Below are positions 52,490 to 60,844 of a stretch of DNA of 64,000 nt, in pieces. Numbering within the stretch: the stretch's first letter is position 1; each line of letters begins with the position of its first letter. The notes beneath the pieces are model-generated. The model made no database searches and was not told where the DNA came from. It saw only the letters and a program-made list of their open reading frames with translations. The translations under genes and the position numbers were made by a program. The DNA is from Planctomycetota bacterium (GTDB taxonomy: Bacteria > Planctomycetota > Phycisphaerae > UBA1845): the NCBI GenBank assembly GCA_030616775.1, contig JAUWWQ010000012.1, positions 1 to 64,000 on the forward strand, written 5' to 3'.

Positions 52490-52501
52490 ACGTCCCCGGG
52501 T

Positions 52502-52524
52502 GTGCCACTGCTCTGTGAGCAGTG
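52502..52524. repeat. Palindrome CACTGCTC-tgt-GAGCAGTG
   Basis: An 8-bp stem with a three-base loop at 52506-52524, just after the zinc-ribbon gene. A decayed copy (gtgccactgctctgtgag) lies at 54724-54741. Confidence 0.7.
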
Positions 52525-52613
52525 TCGGGCCTGTAGGGTGGGCACCGGCCACCGGCCATCTGGAATGATTAGTCATCTCCCTTTTGAATTTCTACTCTGT
52601 GCCGAGAATTACG

Positions 52614-52683
52614 CTGTGCCGAGAATCCTTTCTCGGCACCTGCCGGAGGATCGAGAAGGGATTGTCGGTCCAGCGATGATAGT
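52614..52683. repeat. Hairpin-bearing 70-bp repeat, copy B
   Basis: Reverse complement of copy A at 40101-40171, with a few differences. It lies between two 25-base direct repeats (52570-52594 and 52708-52732) that differ at one position; the right one is the 3' end of the MscS gene. Confidence 0.7.
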
Positions 52684-52706
52684 CGCGTTTTTTATGAAAC
52701 ATGGTA

Positions 52707-53213
52707 CTAGTCATCTCCCTTTTGGATTTCTAGTATCTTTTGTATGGCCAGGTTATTGGGGATCGCGATCTTGTTGCCTTTGGGGTCTTCCAGGATGATG
52801 TGAAAGAGAGTGATGTCAACTATCTTACCTGTCAGACCATCGGCCTCCGGCAGTCGCAAGGTATCACCGACCTTCATAGGGAATTAGAAGAAGATGATGA
52901 TGCTTGTAGTTATGTTGCTTAGGATTGACCAGACTGCGAAGAAGGCAATGCCGATAAGCGCGAATATGCCCGCGGATGCAACATAGAGGCCCTGGAAGTC
53001 ATATCCCCATATGAAGCCAAGAGCAATGAGGAATACGAAGAGCCATAAGATGGCAAGGACCTTCTTAATCGGAAGGGATCGTGTGTCACTGATGCCTCTG
53101 GCTGCGGCATATCTGGTGACCAGCCGCTTTGTGACCGATGAGGCTAAAAGACAACCGAGTAAGACCGCGATGCTTGCTGACGCACTGATGAGAATGCTTG
53201 TGTCGATATTCAT
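52707..53213 (-). pseudogene. MscS-type mechanosensitive channel, in-frame stop
   Basis: The first 110 codons encode three membrane helices ending LSNITTSIIIFF, then TAA at 52881-52883. The same frame continues without shift as FPMKVGDTLRLPEADGLTGK and DITLFHIILEDPKGNKIAIP to a stop at 52707-52709, which is the MscS beta domain (pattern PFKIGDxIEV..G..G.V..I....T....DG....IPN). So a single nonsense codon splits an otherwise intact small channel. It may be a pseudogene, a recoded stop or a base-call error. No C-terminal cytoplasmic vestibule beyond the beta domain is present, so the gene was short or truncated already. Confidence 0.75.
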
Positions 53214-53651
53214 AAGCAGACAACCATAATTGTACTGTCTGAGTAAATCAAACCAAGCAGACCGTTTCCTTCCGTATAAACCTGCTGAGCCTCAAACCGC
53301 TTGAGGGCTCTAGAGCATTCTCGGATATCGTGTAGCGGAACCCCCCTTTCATCCCCCCTTGCCAAGGGGGGAACGAGGGGGGTCGAGCAATACACAAAAT
53401 CCGAGTCTGCTCTAAATCCTTGATCTTGCATTGTATCCCTCGTCCCTCCGTCACGGAGCCTGTCCGCCGGAGGCGGATCGCTTCGTCCCTTCTTGGTCTA
53501 GCTTCCTGCCCGCAACCCACGACAATTGGGACACCTAGGCCTCGAACGGGTACTCCGCGCGTGGGGACCCGCCAGCCCTATCGCTAACCACACCATCGGA
53601 GATGGTCCCCCCTATTAATCCCTGTCCAGTGCAGCGTCATGTACGGTGTTT
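53214..53651. other. Intergenic with palindromic repeats
   Basis: The block at 53341-53382 has nested palindromes: CCCCCCTT-gcc-AAGGGGGG inside CCCCCC..GGGGGG arms. GTCCGCC-gga-GGCGGAT-like symmetry lies near 53461-53477. A 37-base sequence at 53270-53306 recurs at 54569-54605. No gene is supported. Confidence 0.6.
53341..53382. repeat. GC-palindrome with CCCCCC/GGGGGG arms
   Basis: Inner hairpin CCCCCCTTGCCAAGGGGGG at 53353-53371 is flanked by a second C6/G6 pair. Repeats of this kind are widespread in bacterial intergenic DNA. No mobility gene is associated here. Confidence 0.75.
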
Positions 53652-54518
53652 TCATAGATTTCGTGGATATGGAGAGCTCAGAACAAGTCCCTCCTTCATC
53701 CAGCGCTGAACGACATAATCCATAAAGCCTTGCACGGGATTAGAACCACAGATGCGGGCAAGCTGTGCACCCACATTCGTGAGTAGAACATGCCCGATAG
53801 GGAGCTCATTATCCTGCTCCTGTTTGAATTCCATAATCATGGTGTATCCGTGATAATAGAGCGTGGTACGCTTAGCAAGGCGGCGCTGTACTAATCCAGA
53901 CAAGGGTTGAAAGCTCACTAATCCAATATCATCGAGGTGCGTAAGGTTCGGGAAAATGATACCGGCATTGTTGTAAATGCATGCTTCAACATCATATATC
54001 AGTGGTATCAGATGCCCCACATCCCAGGCGAAACAGCACAGTGCCGTGAAGAGGCGTGCGTCAGCCTTATCAAGAGATCCTAGAAAGTTGACTGTCCGCT
54101 TAGAGAAGGTTCCTGGGGCATTAGCCTCACCAGCGAGAACTTGGGACCAAAGTCTCTGCATCTCCCCATCAGAAACGATGCGGCATTTGTCGAAAAAGTT
54201 GGCGACCCAATCATTCTCCATTTCCTCCGGTTTAGAGGAATCCTCAAGTTGTGGGATAGCCTGTTCTGTTATCGTCTCAATGTTCTCTTGTTTGTTTGCT
54301 TCTTCAGCTATAAATCGTGTTAGGGCGCGACGTTGAAGATCTGTTACCTCAATTTGTGCTTGTGCCCTAATGATCTCAGCTTCGGCCTCGGCCTTGGCAA
54401 CACGTATGATCTGATATGGTTTGCAGTAACCACCTAGTGCATCCGAGATATTCTCAATCAGCACGGTCCCTGGTTTCGAGATATCGCCAAGGTTAACAAT
54501 GGAGCTAGCTTTGCTCAT
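53652..54518 (-). CDS. DUF2806 protein, 288 aa
   Basis: The layout matches DUF2806: an N-terminal region IVNLGDISKPGTVLIENISD, a long charged helix (AKAEAEAEIIRAQAQIEVTD), then EEMENDWVANFFDKCRIVSD and MQRLWSQVLAGEANAPGTFS with a C-terminal alpha/beta part. The biochemical function of the family is not known; members are often accessory genes. The DNA is more A+T-rich than its surroundings and lies between two copies of a 37-base sequence, so it looks acquired. The ATG at 54518 starts the conserved region. Confidence 0.8.
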   Translation of the reverse strand: MSKASSIVNLGDISKPGTVLIENISDALGGYCKPYQIIRVAKAEAEAEIIRAQAQIEVTDLQRRALTRFIAEEANKQENIETITEQAIPQLEDSSKPEEMENDWVANFFDKCRIVSDGEMQRLWSQVLAGEANAPGTFSKRTVNFLGSLDKADARLFTALCCFAWDVGHLIPLIYDVEACIYNNAGIIFPNLTHLDDIGLVSFQPLSGLVQRRLAKRTTLYYHGYTMIMEFKQEQDNELPIGHVLLTNVGAQLARICGSNPVQGFMDYVVQRWMKEGLVLSSPYPRNL

Positions 54519-54835
54519 ATCCGTTCCGCGACAGAATGACTGTGTACTCTGGAAGGGCAGGGTGTGCGCTTCTGTATAAACCCGCTAAGCCTTTGACTGC
54601 TTAGGAGTCGAAATCTGTGATTATCCGTGACATACGTCATGTCATAACAGCCCAAGTTGGGTCAGGATGCGGATAGCATAGCCCGAGGTGTGTGGGGCTG
54701 CAAGGGTGGTATTTCCGGCGCGGGTGCCACTGCTCTGTGAGTAGGTACTTCGGCAGGGCTCTCCGCATTCGGCAGATCGACGTGGCCCACGGGATGACGG
54801 CCGGCAGGGGCGCCGGCCGCTACACAAAAAACGTC

Positions 54836-54913
54836 AAAAAGGGGACGGGCACCTCGCGCGCGCTGGTTGCCGACGGGACCAGGGGCGTTTGGCTCGGAGC
54901 CGGTCCCCTTTTT
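54836..54913. mobile_element. 78-bp MITE-like element, copy 3 (inverted)
   Basis: It starts aaaaaggggacgggcacctc and ends ggctcggagccggtcccc plus TTTTT. Its reverse complement has the same two ends as copies 1 and 2 and exactly the same 78-bp length as copy 2, although the middle differs more. Confidence 0.75.
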
Positions 54914-54933
54914 CTGACGAAGACTGCCCTACC

Positions 54934-55048
54934 AGCCTGTTGAAGAAGTCGTTTCCGGTCGCCCAAGTGTAGCGCCACCCCTCGTGGGTGGCGCGATACG
55001 GAGATTTTCGTCGCCCACAAGGGGTGACGCTACATTATTCAACAGGCT
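54934..55048. mobile_element. 115-bp element with 11-bp terminal inverted repeats
   Basis: AGCCTGTTGAA at 54934-54944 and TTCAACAGGCT at 55038-55048 are perfect inverted ends. The interior has smaller hairpins (gccaccc..gggtggc and related). It abuts the stop codon of the ABC ATPase gene at 55050. Confidence 0.7.
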
Positions 55049-55049
55049 G

Positions 55050-56312
55050 CTATGGGGCTTCCCAGCAGGCGACGTGATGATCCGGCTGTAACTCGCGAAG
55101 CTCGGGCTGGCCGGAAGGTTCGTCGGCGTAGGTTTCGACGCAGCGACGTAGGGCTGCATCGCCTACCTCGGTGTCAACGGGCATGGTATTTCGACTGTCA
55201 TCGCGGGCTCGCTCGGCGCTGAGCCGGCAGCGCGGGTGGAATCGGCAGCCGGAGGGCCAGTCGGCCGGGTCGGGAACCGCGCCGGGAATCACTTCGAGTC
55301 GCTCTCTGTGTTGTGCGAGTCGCGGCATACATCGCAGCAAGCCCTTTGTGTAGGGGTGCAGTGGGTTGCTGAGCAGGAGCCTCACCGGGGCGTGCTCAAC
55401 GATCCGCCCGGCGTACATGACGTAGCCGTAATCCGCGATCTGAGCCACCACGCCCAGATCGTGCGTGATCAGCAGAATGCTCATTCCCGTATCGGTCTGG
55501 AGGCTTCGCAGCAGTTCGAGGATCTGTAGTTGAATGGTGACATCAAGTGCCGTTGTCGGCTCGTCGGCGATAAGGAGCGAGGGTTTGCACGATAGTGCCA
55601 TAGCGATCATGGCCCGCTGGTGCATCCCGCCGGACATCTGATGCGGATAGTCATAAGCCCGCTGCCGGGGTGCGGGGATGCCGACCTTGCGAAGCATATC
55701 GACGGCGGCCGACCAGGCGTCTTTCCCGCGTAGCGGCTGATGCAGCTCGATGGCCTCGACAATCTGCTCGCCGACCGTGTAGACCGGGTTCAGCGAGACA
55801 AGCGGGTCCTGAAAGATAATGGCGATGCGGCTGCCGCGAATCTTCCGCATCTGCTTTTCGGTCAGTTGCAGCAGATCGACGTGGTCATCGGCGGCTTGGA
55901 TGGGGCGTATCTCATTGGAGGTGGCACGGTCTGAACCGCCGCAGGCGGCACAGGCCGTGGAAGTGTCAAGCCACGGCCTCGCTGCGCGAGACCGCGCCAC
56001 ACCATCCGGGGCACGCCACCCCGACAAGTTGCTGAGCAAAATCTCCCCATCGACGATTCTGCCCGGCGGCTGGGGGATCAGCCGCATGATCGACAGAGCG
56101 GTTACACTCTTGCCACACCCGCTCTCCCCGACCAGGGCGACAGTCTTGCCACACGGAATGCTCAGCGAGACCCCGTCCACTGCTGCAAACTCACCGCCGC
56201 CGGTGACAAACGACGTGCGCAGGTTGCGCACCTCGAGCAATTGAGGCACCTCGTCGCTTGGGTGGTCCTCGGCTTCGGAGGATTCGTTTGGACAGCTTGC
56301 CAGCGACATCAT
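55050..56312 (-). CDS. Oligopeptide/dipeptide ABC transporter ATP-binding protein with insertion
   Basis: This is an OppD/DppD-type ATPase that would energise peptide uptake. Walker [17 protein letters not shown] (residues 58-73), Q loop [18 protein letters not shown], signature [13 protein letters not shown], Walker [13 protein letters not shown] and the His switch LLITHDLG are all intact, and the C-terminal [11 protein letters not shown] iron-sulfur-like motif of the subfamily is present. Between [10 protein letters not shown] and [15 protein letters not shown] lie about 45 extra residues (about 97-142) encoded by palindromic DNA, making 420 aa rather than about 330. No permease or second ATPase is adjacent, so it acts alone or its partners are elsewhere. 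Confidence 0.85.
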   Translation of the reverse strand: MMSLASCPNESSEAEDHPSDEVPQLLEVRNLRTSFVTGGGEFAAVDGVSLSIPCGKTVALVGESGCGKSVTALSIMRLIPQPPGRIVDGEILLSNLSGWRAPDGVARSRAARPWLDTSTACAACGGSDRATSNEIRPIQAADDHVDLLQLTEKQMRKIRGSRIAIIFQDPLVSLNPVYTVGEQIVEAIELHQPLRGKDAWSAAVDMLRKVGIPAPRQRAYDYPHQMSGGMHQRAMIAMALSCKPSLLIADEPTTALDVTIQLQILELLRSLQTDTGMSILLITHDLGVVAQIADYGYVMYAGRIVEHAPVRLLLSNPLHPYTKGLLRCMPRLAQHRERLEVIPGAVPDPADWPSGCRFHPRCRLSAERARDDSRNTMPVDTEVGDAALRRCVETYADEPSGQPELRELQPDHHVACWEAP

Positions 56313-56492
56313 TTTGGCCTTTTACCATGAGGTGGGTAACAGTGGCAATTCGTCAGGCGGGTCGGCCATTTTGTGAAGGCCGAGCGCACGGTTGCAACGG
56401 TTACGACGAATCACGGCGTGATTCACGGCGGCGCTGCGTTTGGTTATGCCACCCATCCGGGGACAACCGCTCGAATCAACCGTGTCCGTGCT

Positions 56493-56942
56493 CTAAAAAG
56501 TCCGTCGGGAATCGAGCAGCACGCAGATCGGTCCGTCGTTGACGGACTTGACGCTCATGTATTCGCCAAACGAGCCGCGCTCAACGTGTAGACCGCTCTG
56601 CGAGAGTGTGTCGCAGAACAACTCATAGAGAACGACGGCACGGTCCGGCGGTGCAGCCAACTCGAAGGACGGTCTTCGGCCGCGGCGGGCGTCCGCCTGG
56701 ACGGTAAACGCGCTGATCACCAATACCTGACCACCGGCCTGCCCCACGTCAAGGTTCATCTTACGGTCTTCATCGGGGAAAATCCGAAGGTGACACACCT
56801 TGTCAGCAAGATATGTCACGTCCGCCTCGTTGTCGTCGTGAGCCACGCCCAGGTACACCAAGAGCCCGCCTTCGATGGCGCCGCATATGCGGCCGTCCAC
56901 CTCGACCGACGACTGATTGACCCGCTGTACAACTGCACGCAT
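56493..56942 (-). CDS. dtd: D-aminoacyl-tRNA deacylase, variant motifs
   Basis: DTD removes wrongly attached D-amino acids from tRNA. The overall match is clear: MRAVVQRVNQSSVEVDGRIC, LRIFPDEDRKMNLDV, ADARRGRRPSFELAAPPDRA and the ending FGEYMSVKSVNDGPICVLLD at normal length (149 aa). The two hallmark motifs differ: SQFTL is SAFTV, and NxGPVT is NDGPIC. The Gly-Pro pair that gives chiral selectivity is kept. It is transcribed from a short gap upstream of the WYL regulator and reads towards the ABC gene. Confidence 0.88.
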   Translation of the reverse strand: MRAVVQRVNQSSVEVDGRICGAIEGGLLVYLGVAHDDNEADVTYLADKVCHLRIFPDEDRKMNLDVGQAGGQVLVISAFTVQADARRGRRPSFELAAPPDRAVVLYELFCDTLSQSGLHVERGSFGEYMSVKSVNDGPICVLLDSRRTF

Positions 56943-56970
56943 CCGTGCCTACTCCGCGTCACTTTACCGA

Positions 56971-57948
56971 TTATCCGTCACCGCAGTAGTACTCGTACAT
57001 GCTTTGCACTCGCTCGGCGAGAAGGCTACGTAGCTCGGGCGGTTCAAGCACCTGGGCTTGATCCCCATAACCGAGGATCCACCAGGAAATCTCCTCGATT
57101 CCGTCGACATCGGCTTCGAAAATCAGTGATCCGTCCTCCTCATAAGTGGTGTGCTGGGTCTTGTGCCAATGGATTTCGTCCACGTTGGCTGCCACTTTCT
57201 TGAGAAAGCGGACCTTGACGTGGTACCGTTTGTCACCACGGATCATCAACCACGCATTCCCCAAATAGTCATCGAGCGTAAAGGTTGGAGCGATGGAATA
57301 GGAGGCATCGAGCAGCCTTAGACACAGAAACCGTTCGACCTTGTAGGTTTGGATGCGGGACACGCACTCGGTAAACGCGATCAGGTACCAGCCACGGTGT
57401 AGGTAAACCAACCGATACGGGTGGAGAACGACGTCAATGACCCGACCTTCATAATAGGAATCGTATTGGGCTCGAATCTTGTCTTGGTTTAGCAGTGCCG
57501 TCTGGAGGATTGAAACGGTTCCCAGGATCGATCCGGTGTCCGAAGCCGGCTCACTGCGGATTTCCATTCGCTTCAGAAGCGGACCGCAATAATCGCGAAT
57601 CGGCGGCGGCAACATGCTTTCGAGTTTCAGACCTGCGGATGCGGCGGCGGCCTCATCAGGAACCATGCCCCGGCGAGTCATGTGGCGGGCTGCCAACAGC
57701 AACGCCATCGCTTCGGCATGCGTCAGTGTCACTGGGGGCAGCAGTGTGGTTCCCGCGGTCGAGTACCGTTTTGTCTCGCGATCGTAGGCGTATCGTATGC
57801 CCGCTCGGGCGAGCAGCTCGAGATCTCTAAACACGGTGCGCCGCGACACACCTACGTGTTTTGCAAGGTCTTCGACAGTGTGGGAGCGGCCCGATTGCAG
57901 CCCCTGGATTAGTTTAAGGAGACGCTCGATCCGCTTCGTTTTCACCAC
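56971..57948 (-). CDS. HTH-WYL transcriptional regulator, 325 aa
   Basis: The N-terminal HTH_11 (RIERLLKLIQGLQSGRSHTV and VSRRTVFRDLELLARAG) is the DeoR/YafY-type DNA-binding domain. Residues about 155-320 carry the WYL module (PYRLVYLHRGWYLIAFTECV), which senses nucleotide or other ligands in several defence and stress regulators, followed by a WCX-like C-terminal part. The start is a GTG at 57948 behind GGGGAG. Its nearest neighbours are dtd and a membrane-protein gene; whether it regulates them or a distant defence locus is unknown. Confidence 0.88.
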   Translation of the reverse strand: MVKTKRIERLLKLIQGLQSGRSHTVEDLAKHVGVSRRTVFRDLELLARAGIRYAYDRETKRYSTAGTTLLPPVTLTHAEAMALLLAARHMTRRGMVPDEAAAASAGLKLESMLPPPIRDYCGPLLKRMEIRSEPASDTGSILGTVSILQTALLNQDKIRAQYDSYYEGRVIDVVLHPYRLVYLHRGWYLIAFTECVSRIQTYKVERFLCLRLLDASYSIAPTFTLDDYLGNAWLMIRGDKRYHVKVRFLKKVAANVDEIHWHKTQHTTYEEDGSLIFEADVDGIEEISWWILGYGDQAQVLEPPELRSLLAERVQSMYEYYCGDG

Positions 57949-57973
57949 TCACACTCCCCTGCCTGGAGTTTCG

Positions 57974-59257
57974 CTAGCCAAACCCAGGCGTGAACGGCAG
58001 CATACGGGCCAGAAGAAACCCCGCGGTCGACAACACCGTAAGCAACGTGAGGATATGAAAGGTCAGCTTGTGCAGCCGCCGCGAGCACCAAAGCATCACC
58101 AACAGCAGGAACAGGTTGGTGGAAAGCCCGGCCGCCACCCGGCCGAGCGTGTCATCCGTCGCCGCGATCGACGGCAATCGAGGCCAGATCGCCATCACCG
58201 CTCCCACCACCAAAGCCAGTGCAGCACTATAGAAAGCGAAACGTTTGGCGTGTGGGATCAACTGGCCGGTGGTAGTCCGCACTTGGTCACCCTCAAGTTG
58301 TTGATCCCACACCGACGCCAGGTGGGTCCACAATCCCGTCGCGACCGCAAATCCCACAATCATTGCGTTGAACACCAGCGGATACCGCTCAGCCAGGGTC
58401 ACCGGTTGCGAAGGCACAACGATAGTCGCCAGCCCGCAGAGTGCCAGCGATGTCAGCCCCATGGCGGCGGCAGCGACATGCGTACTCCATTCTTGCCTGA
58501 GAAGCACAAAACTCGCGAACGCGGCCAGGGCGGCCGATGCCGTGGCGATCAGCACTGTCAGACGGAATCCGCCAGGACCGGCCGCAAAGGGAACAATCAA
58601 ATGATAGCAGACCAGTAGAATCACGACCAACGAGATCAACGCGGCGCTGAGGGACAGTCCCGGCCAGGGACGGGCAGCCCCGGCCGAGTCACCCGAACTG
58701 GATGGCGTGATCCGCCCGCGCCGCCGCTGGATACTCCCGGTGATCTTGACGGCTAGTGCGAGGAGAATCGATAGAACGGCGAGCAACACGAGGGTGCTGC
58801 CGGTCCGTTCGTATCCGCCGGTCGGCGTGCTGCGTAGCACCGGGGCGAGCAGACATGCCCACGACGCCATCATGGCCGCACTCCAGAGCTGGCATGTGCC
58901 CAGCCGCCGGTCGCCGGTCGACACGAAAGTGATCGCGCACGCCGCAAACAGAAGACCGATACTCCACAGACCGGTCGGTCCGAAGCCATAGTCCCGCTCG
59001 CCGTGAAGGGGATAGCCGTTCATCAGATCTACCGCGACGTAGATCACCCGCATCATCAGTACCACCGACTGAATGATGGCCGTCACTACGCCGAGCAGCA
59101 AGGCAACGACGTGGGCCAACCTAGTAAAAACCCGGCGCGGCGCGGGTTTGAAAGCGGAGCGGCCCCCCCCGGGTAGCACTACGGCAGCACATACACAGCA
59201 GACGAACGAGAGAATGGCGCAAATAAGCGCAATATCCTGAGCCGCCCGGACCATCAA
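57974..59257 (-). CDS. Polytopic membrane protein, 427 aa
   Basis: About ten to twelve hydrophobic segments are spread along the whole length, for example AQDIALICAILSFVCCVCAA, VVALLLGVVTAIIQSVVLMM, LIGLLFAACAITF-like stretches and SAALALVVGAVMAIW near the end. No transporter or enzyme motif is recognised. A linker with Arg-rich sequence separates two blocks of helices. Its ATG overlaps the stop of the sugar-isomerase gene by four bases (ATGA at 59254-59257), so the two are translationally coupled. Confidence 0.7.
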   Translation of the reverse strand: MMVRAAQDIALICAILSFVCCVCAAVVLPGGGRSAFKPAPRRVFTRLAHVVALLLGVVTAIIQSVVLMMRVIYVAVDLMNGYPLHGERDYGFGPTGLWSIGLLFAACAITFVSTGDRRLGTCQLWSAAMMASWACLLAPVLRSTPTGGYERTGSTLVLLAVLSILLALAVKITGSIQRRRGRITPSSSGDSAGAARPWPGLSLSAALISLVVILLVCYHLIVPFAAGPGGFRLTVLIATASAALAAFASFVLLRQEWSTHVAAAAMGLTSLALCGLATIVVPSQPVTLAERYPLVFNAMIVGFAVATGLWTHLASVWDQQLEGDQVRTTTGQLIPHAKRFAFYSAALALVVGAVMAIWPRLPSIAATDDTLGRVAAGLSTNLFLLLVMLWCSRRLHKLTFHILTLLTVLSTAGFLLARMLPFTPGFG

Positions 59258-60156
59258 CGGGTACCGGGCACTGTCGCACGCGAGGCCATTTTGGGCGGGC
59301 GCTTGTCCCCCTTGTACGCTGATAGGACTGTCTGCTTCTCGTCAATGCGCTCACGCAAGAACTTGGCGACCTCCCCCAGCACATCCTCCGGTGCGGGAAG
59401 CGACTCCACCTGTGTCTTCGGCCACTCAAACACCAGATACCGGTCGTAAACGATACCCTTGAGCAGCTCAATCTGGCGGGCAATCCCCACATTCCCCTCG
59501 CCCAACCGCTTATACTCCAGCAACGTCCCACGCTCGTCAAACTCGGCATCGCAGAGGTGAATGAGGCCGATCTTGCTCCCCAGACAGGGTATCGATTTCG
59601 TAGGCTGCTCGCGGATGGCCATCGCATGGCACTGGTTCCAACAGCATTGCACAGCCGGATGGTCCACCGCATTAATCAAGAACCACAACTCCTGACTGCC
59701 TGGAAAGTCACCGCCGTTTTCCACCAGCAGCGTGACACCAGAGCGGGAAGCAACGGGAACCAGTGAGATCAGGACGTCAGCGATGCGCGACAGGGCCGCG
59801 CAACGATTGTCCCAACGCTGGACTTTGCCCACGTCAAGACGTACGTACGGGCAACCGAGTTTGGCTGCCAGCTCGATAACACCAGTGACCAGGGCCTTTT
59901 GCCGTGCAACCTTCTTCCGTTGGCGCGAGCTCAGAGTTGCAAGTGTACCCAGACATACAAGTTCAACGTTGTTCCTCTGAAATAGCCGGCGGACACGTTC
60001 GGGCTGGCTGGTCAGTTCCGGAACCAGGGAAAGCTCAAACTCACCCCGCAGCCCGTGCAGCTCTACGCCATCAAAGCCCATAGCTGACGCATTCGCCACG
60101 ATGGTCTCCACATCCCAGTCCGGACAGGCAAGCGAGCTAAATCCGATTTTCATCAT
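59254..60156 (-). CDS. Sugar phosphate isomerase/epimerase family protein (TIM barrel)
   Basis: The xylose-isomerase-like TIM barrel begins MMKIGFSSLACPDWDVETIV and has the family signs GFDGVELHG, YVRLDVGKVQ, LLVENGGDFPG, IGLIHLCDAEFDE and YLVFEWPKTQ, which give metal-ligand Glu, Asp, His and Glu. Members act on sugars and inositols; the substrate is unknown. GAGGAG precedes ATG 60156 (M-M-K). An earlier in-frame start lacks this site and adds non-conserved residues. The C-terminal 40 residues are Lys/Arg-rich and not part of the barrel. It is coupled to the downstream membrane protein. Confidence 0.85.
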   Translation of the reverse strand: MMKIGFSSLACPDWDVETIVANASAMGFDGVELHGLRGEFELSLVPELTSQPERVRRLFQRNNVELVCLGTLATLSSRQRKKVARQKALVTGVIELAAKLGCPYVRLDVGKVQRWDNRCAALSRIADVLISLVPVASRSGVTLLVENGGDFPGSQELWFLINAVDHPAVQCCWNQCHAMAIREQPTKSIPCLGSKIGLIHLCDAEFDERGTLLEYKRLGEGNVGIARQIELLKGIVYDRYLVFEWPKTQVESLPAPEDVLGEVAKFLRERIDEKQTVLSAYKGDKRPPKMASRATVPGTR

Positions 60157-60517
60157 GAAGCCACACTCCTCGTACATCGACGGAACAATGCAGACCGAAA
60201 CGCCGGGTCCGAATGACACGATTCAATTCTGCGAGCGTAGCAGATTCACCCTACCCGTCAACTAAACCTCCAGAAAGGCTGCCAAATCCAGGTAATTTCG
60301 CGAGCCGACGGGCAAGCGACGGCAGCAGCTTCCGTGACTCTCGGGGAACCGATGGAACCGGCGGAGCACTCACGCGTCTAAATTGATTGAGAAGGCAGGT
60401 GCTTCTCCTTTCAATTAGAGGGTCCGGCGGCGACGCTCAGACCGGATCGGTCCGCAGACACGCTTCCCCGACAGGAAGCTCGACGGGGATGAAACGCCCA
60501 GTTGAAGGGATCTCGAT

Positions 60518-60844
60518 ATGGACAGTAACAAACCACAGAAGATCGTATTAGCCGGCGTTGCTCTACTTGCTCTTGGCGCCGGCGCTTACTGGCTTGGAAG
60601 TCGCCAGCGCGACATCGCACCCCAATCTGACACCGTTACACTCGGGCCACGACGCGTACGGACCGATCAGCCGGAGGTAGTCAAGGACAAGCCCGTGCGT
60701 AAACGTGACCAGCCTAAGGAAAGGGTCCGTCCCTCCGGACGGCGGCCTGAGAGGCCCGAGGTCAAACCGAAAGAATCACGCCGCCCGCAGACAACGGAGC
60801 GTAAAAAGCACGTCAAGAAAAAGAAGATTCCGCCGCAGGGTTAG
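60518..60844 (+). CDS. Membrane-anchored basic-tail protein, 108 aa (paralogue 1)
   Basis: One membrane helix near the N-terminus (IVLAGVALLALGAGAYWLG, residues about 9-27) is followed by about 75 residues dominated by Lys, Arg, Pro and Glu (KPVRKRDQPKERVRPSGRR...). A Lys-Pro-rich start gives an N-in, tail-out orientation or the reverse; prediction is uncertain. It is paralogous to the gene at 61396. The tail resembles nucleic-acid or polyanion-binding segments, but no known function is implied. Confidence 0.65.
   Translation: MDSNKPQKIVLAGVALLALGAGAYWLGSRQRDIAPQSDTVTLGPRRVRTDQPEVVKDKPVRKRDQPKERVRPSGRRPERPEVKPKESRRPQTTERKKHVKKKKIPPQG

Larger units (their letters stand above)
54519..55049. 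other. Intergenic with a cluster of small elements
   Basis: Holds the 37-base repeat (54569-54605), a palindrome remnant (54724-54741), a 78-bp element (54836-54913) and a 115-bp inverted-repeat element (54934-55048). No gene is seen. Confidence 0.7.

Noticed and set aside
57797-58618. 273-codon forward frame rich in Arg, His and Gln
   Set aside because: Antisense shadow of the WYL regulator and membrane protein, with shadow-type composition.
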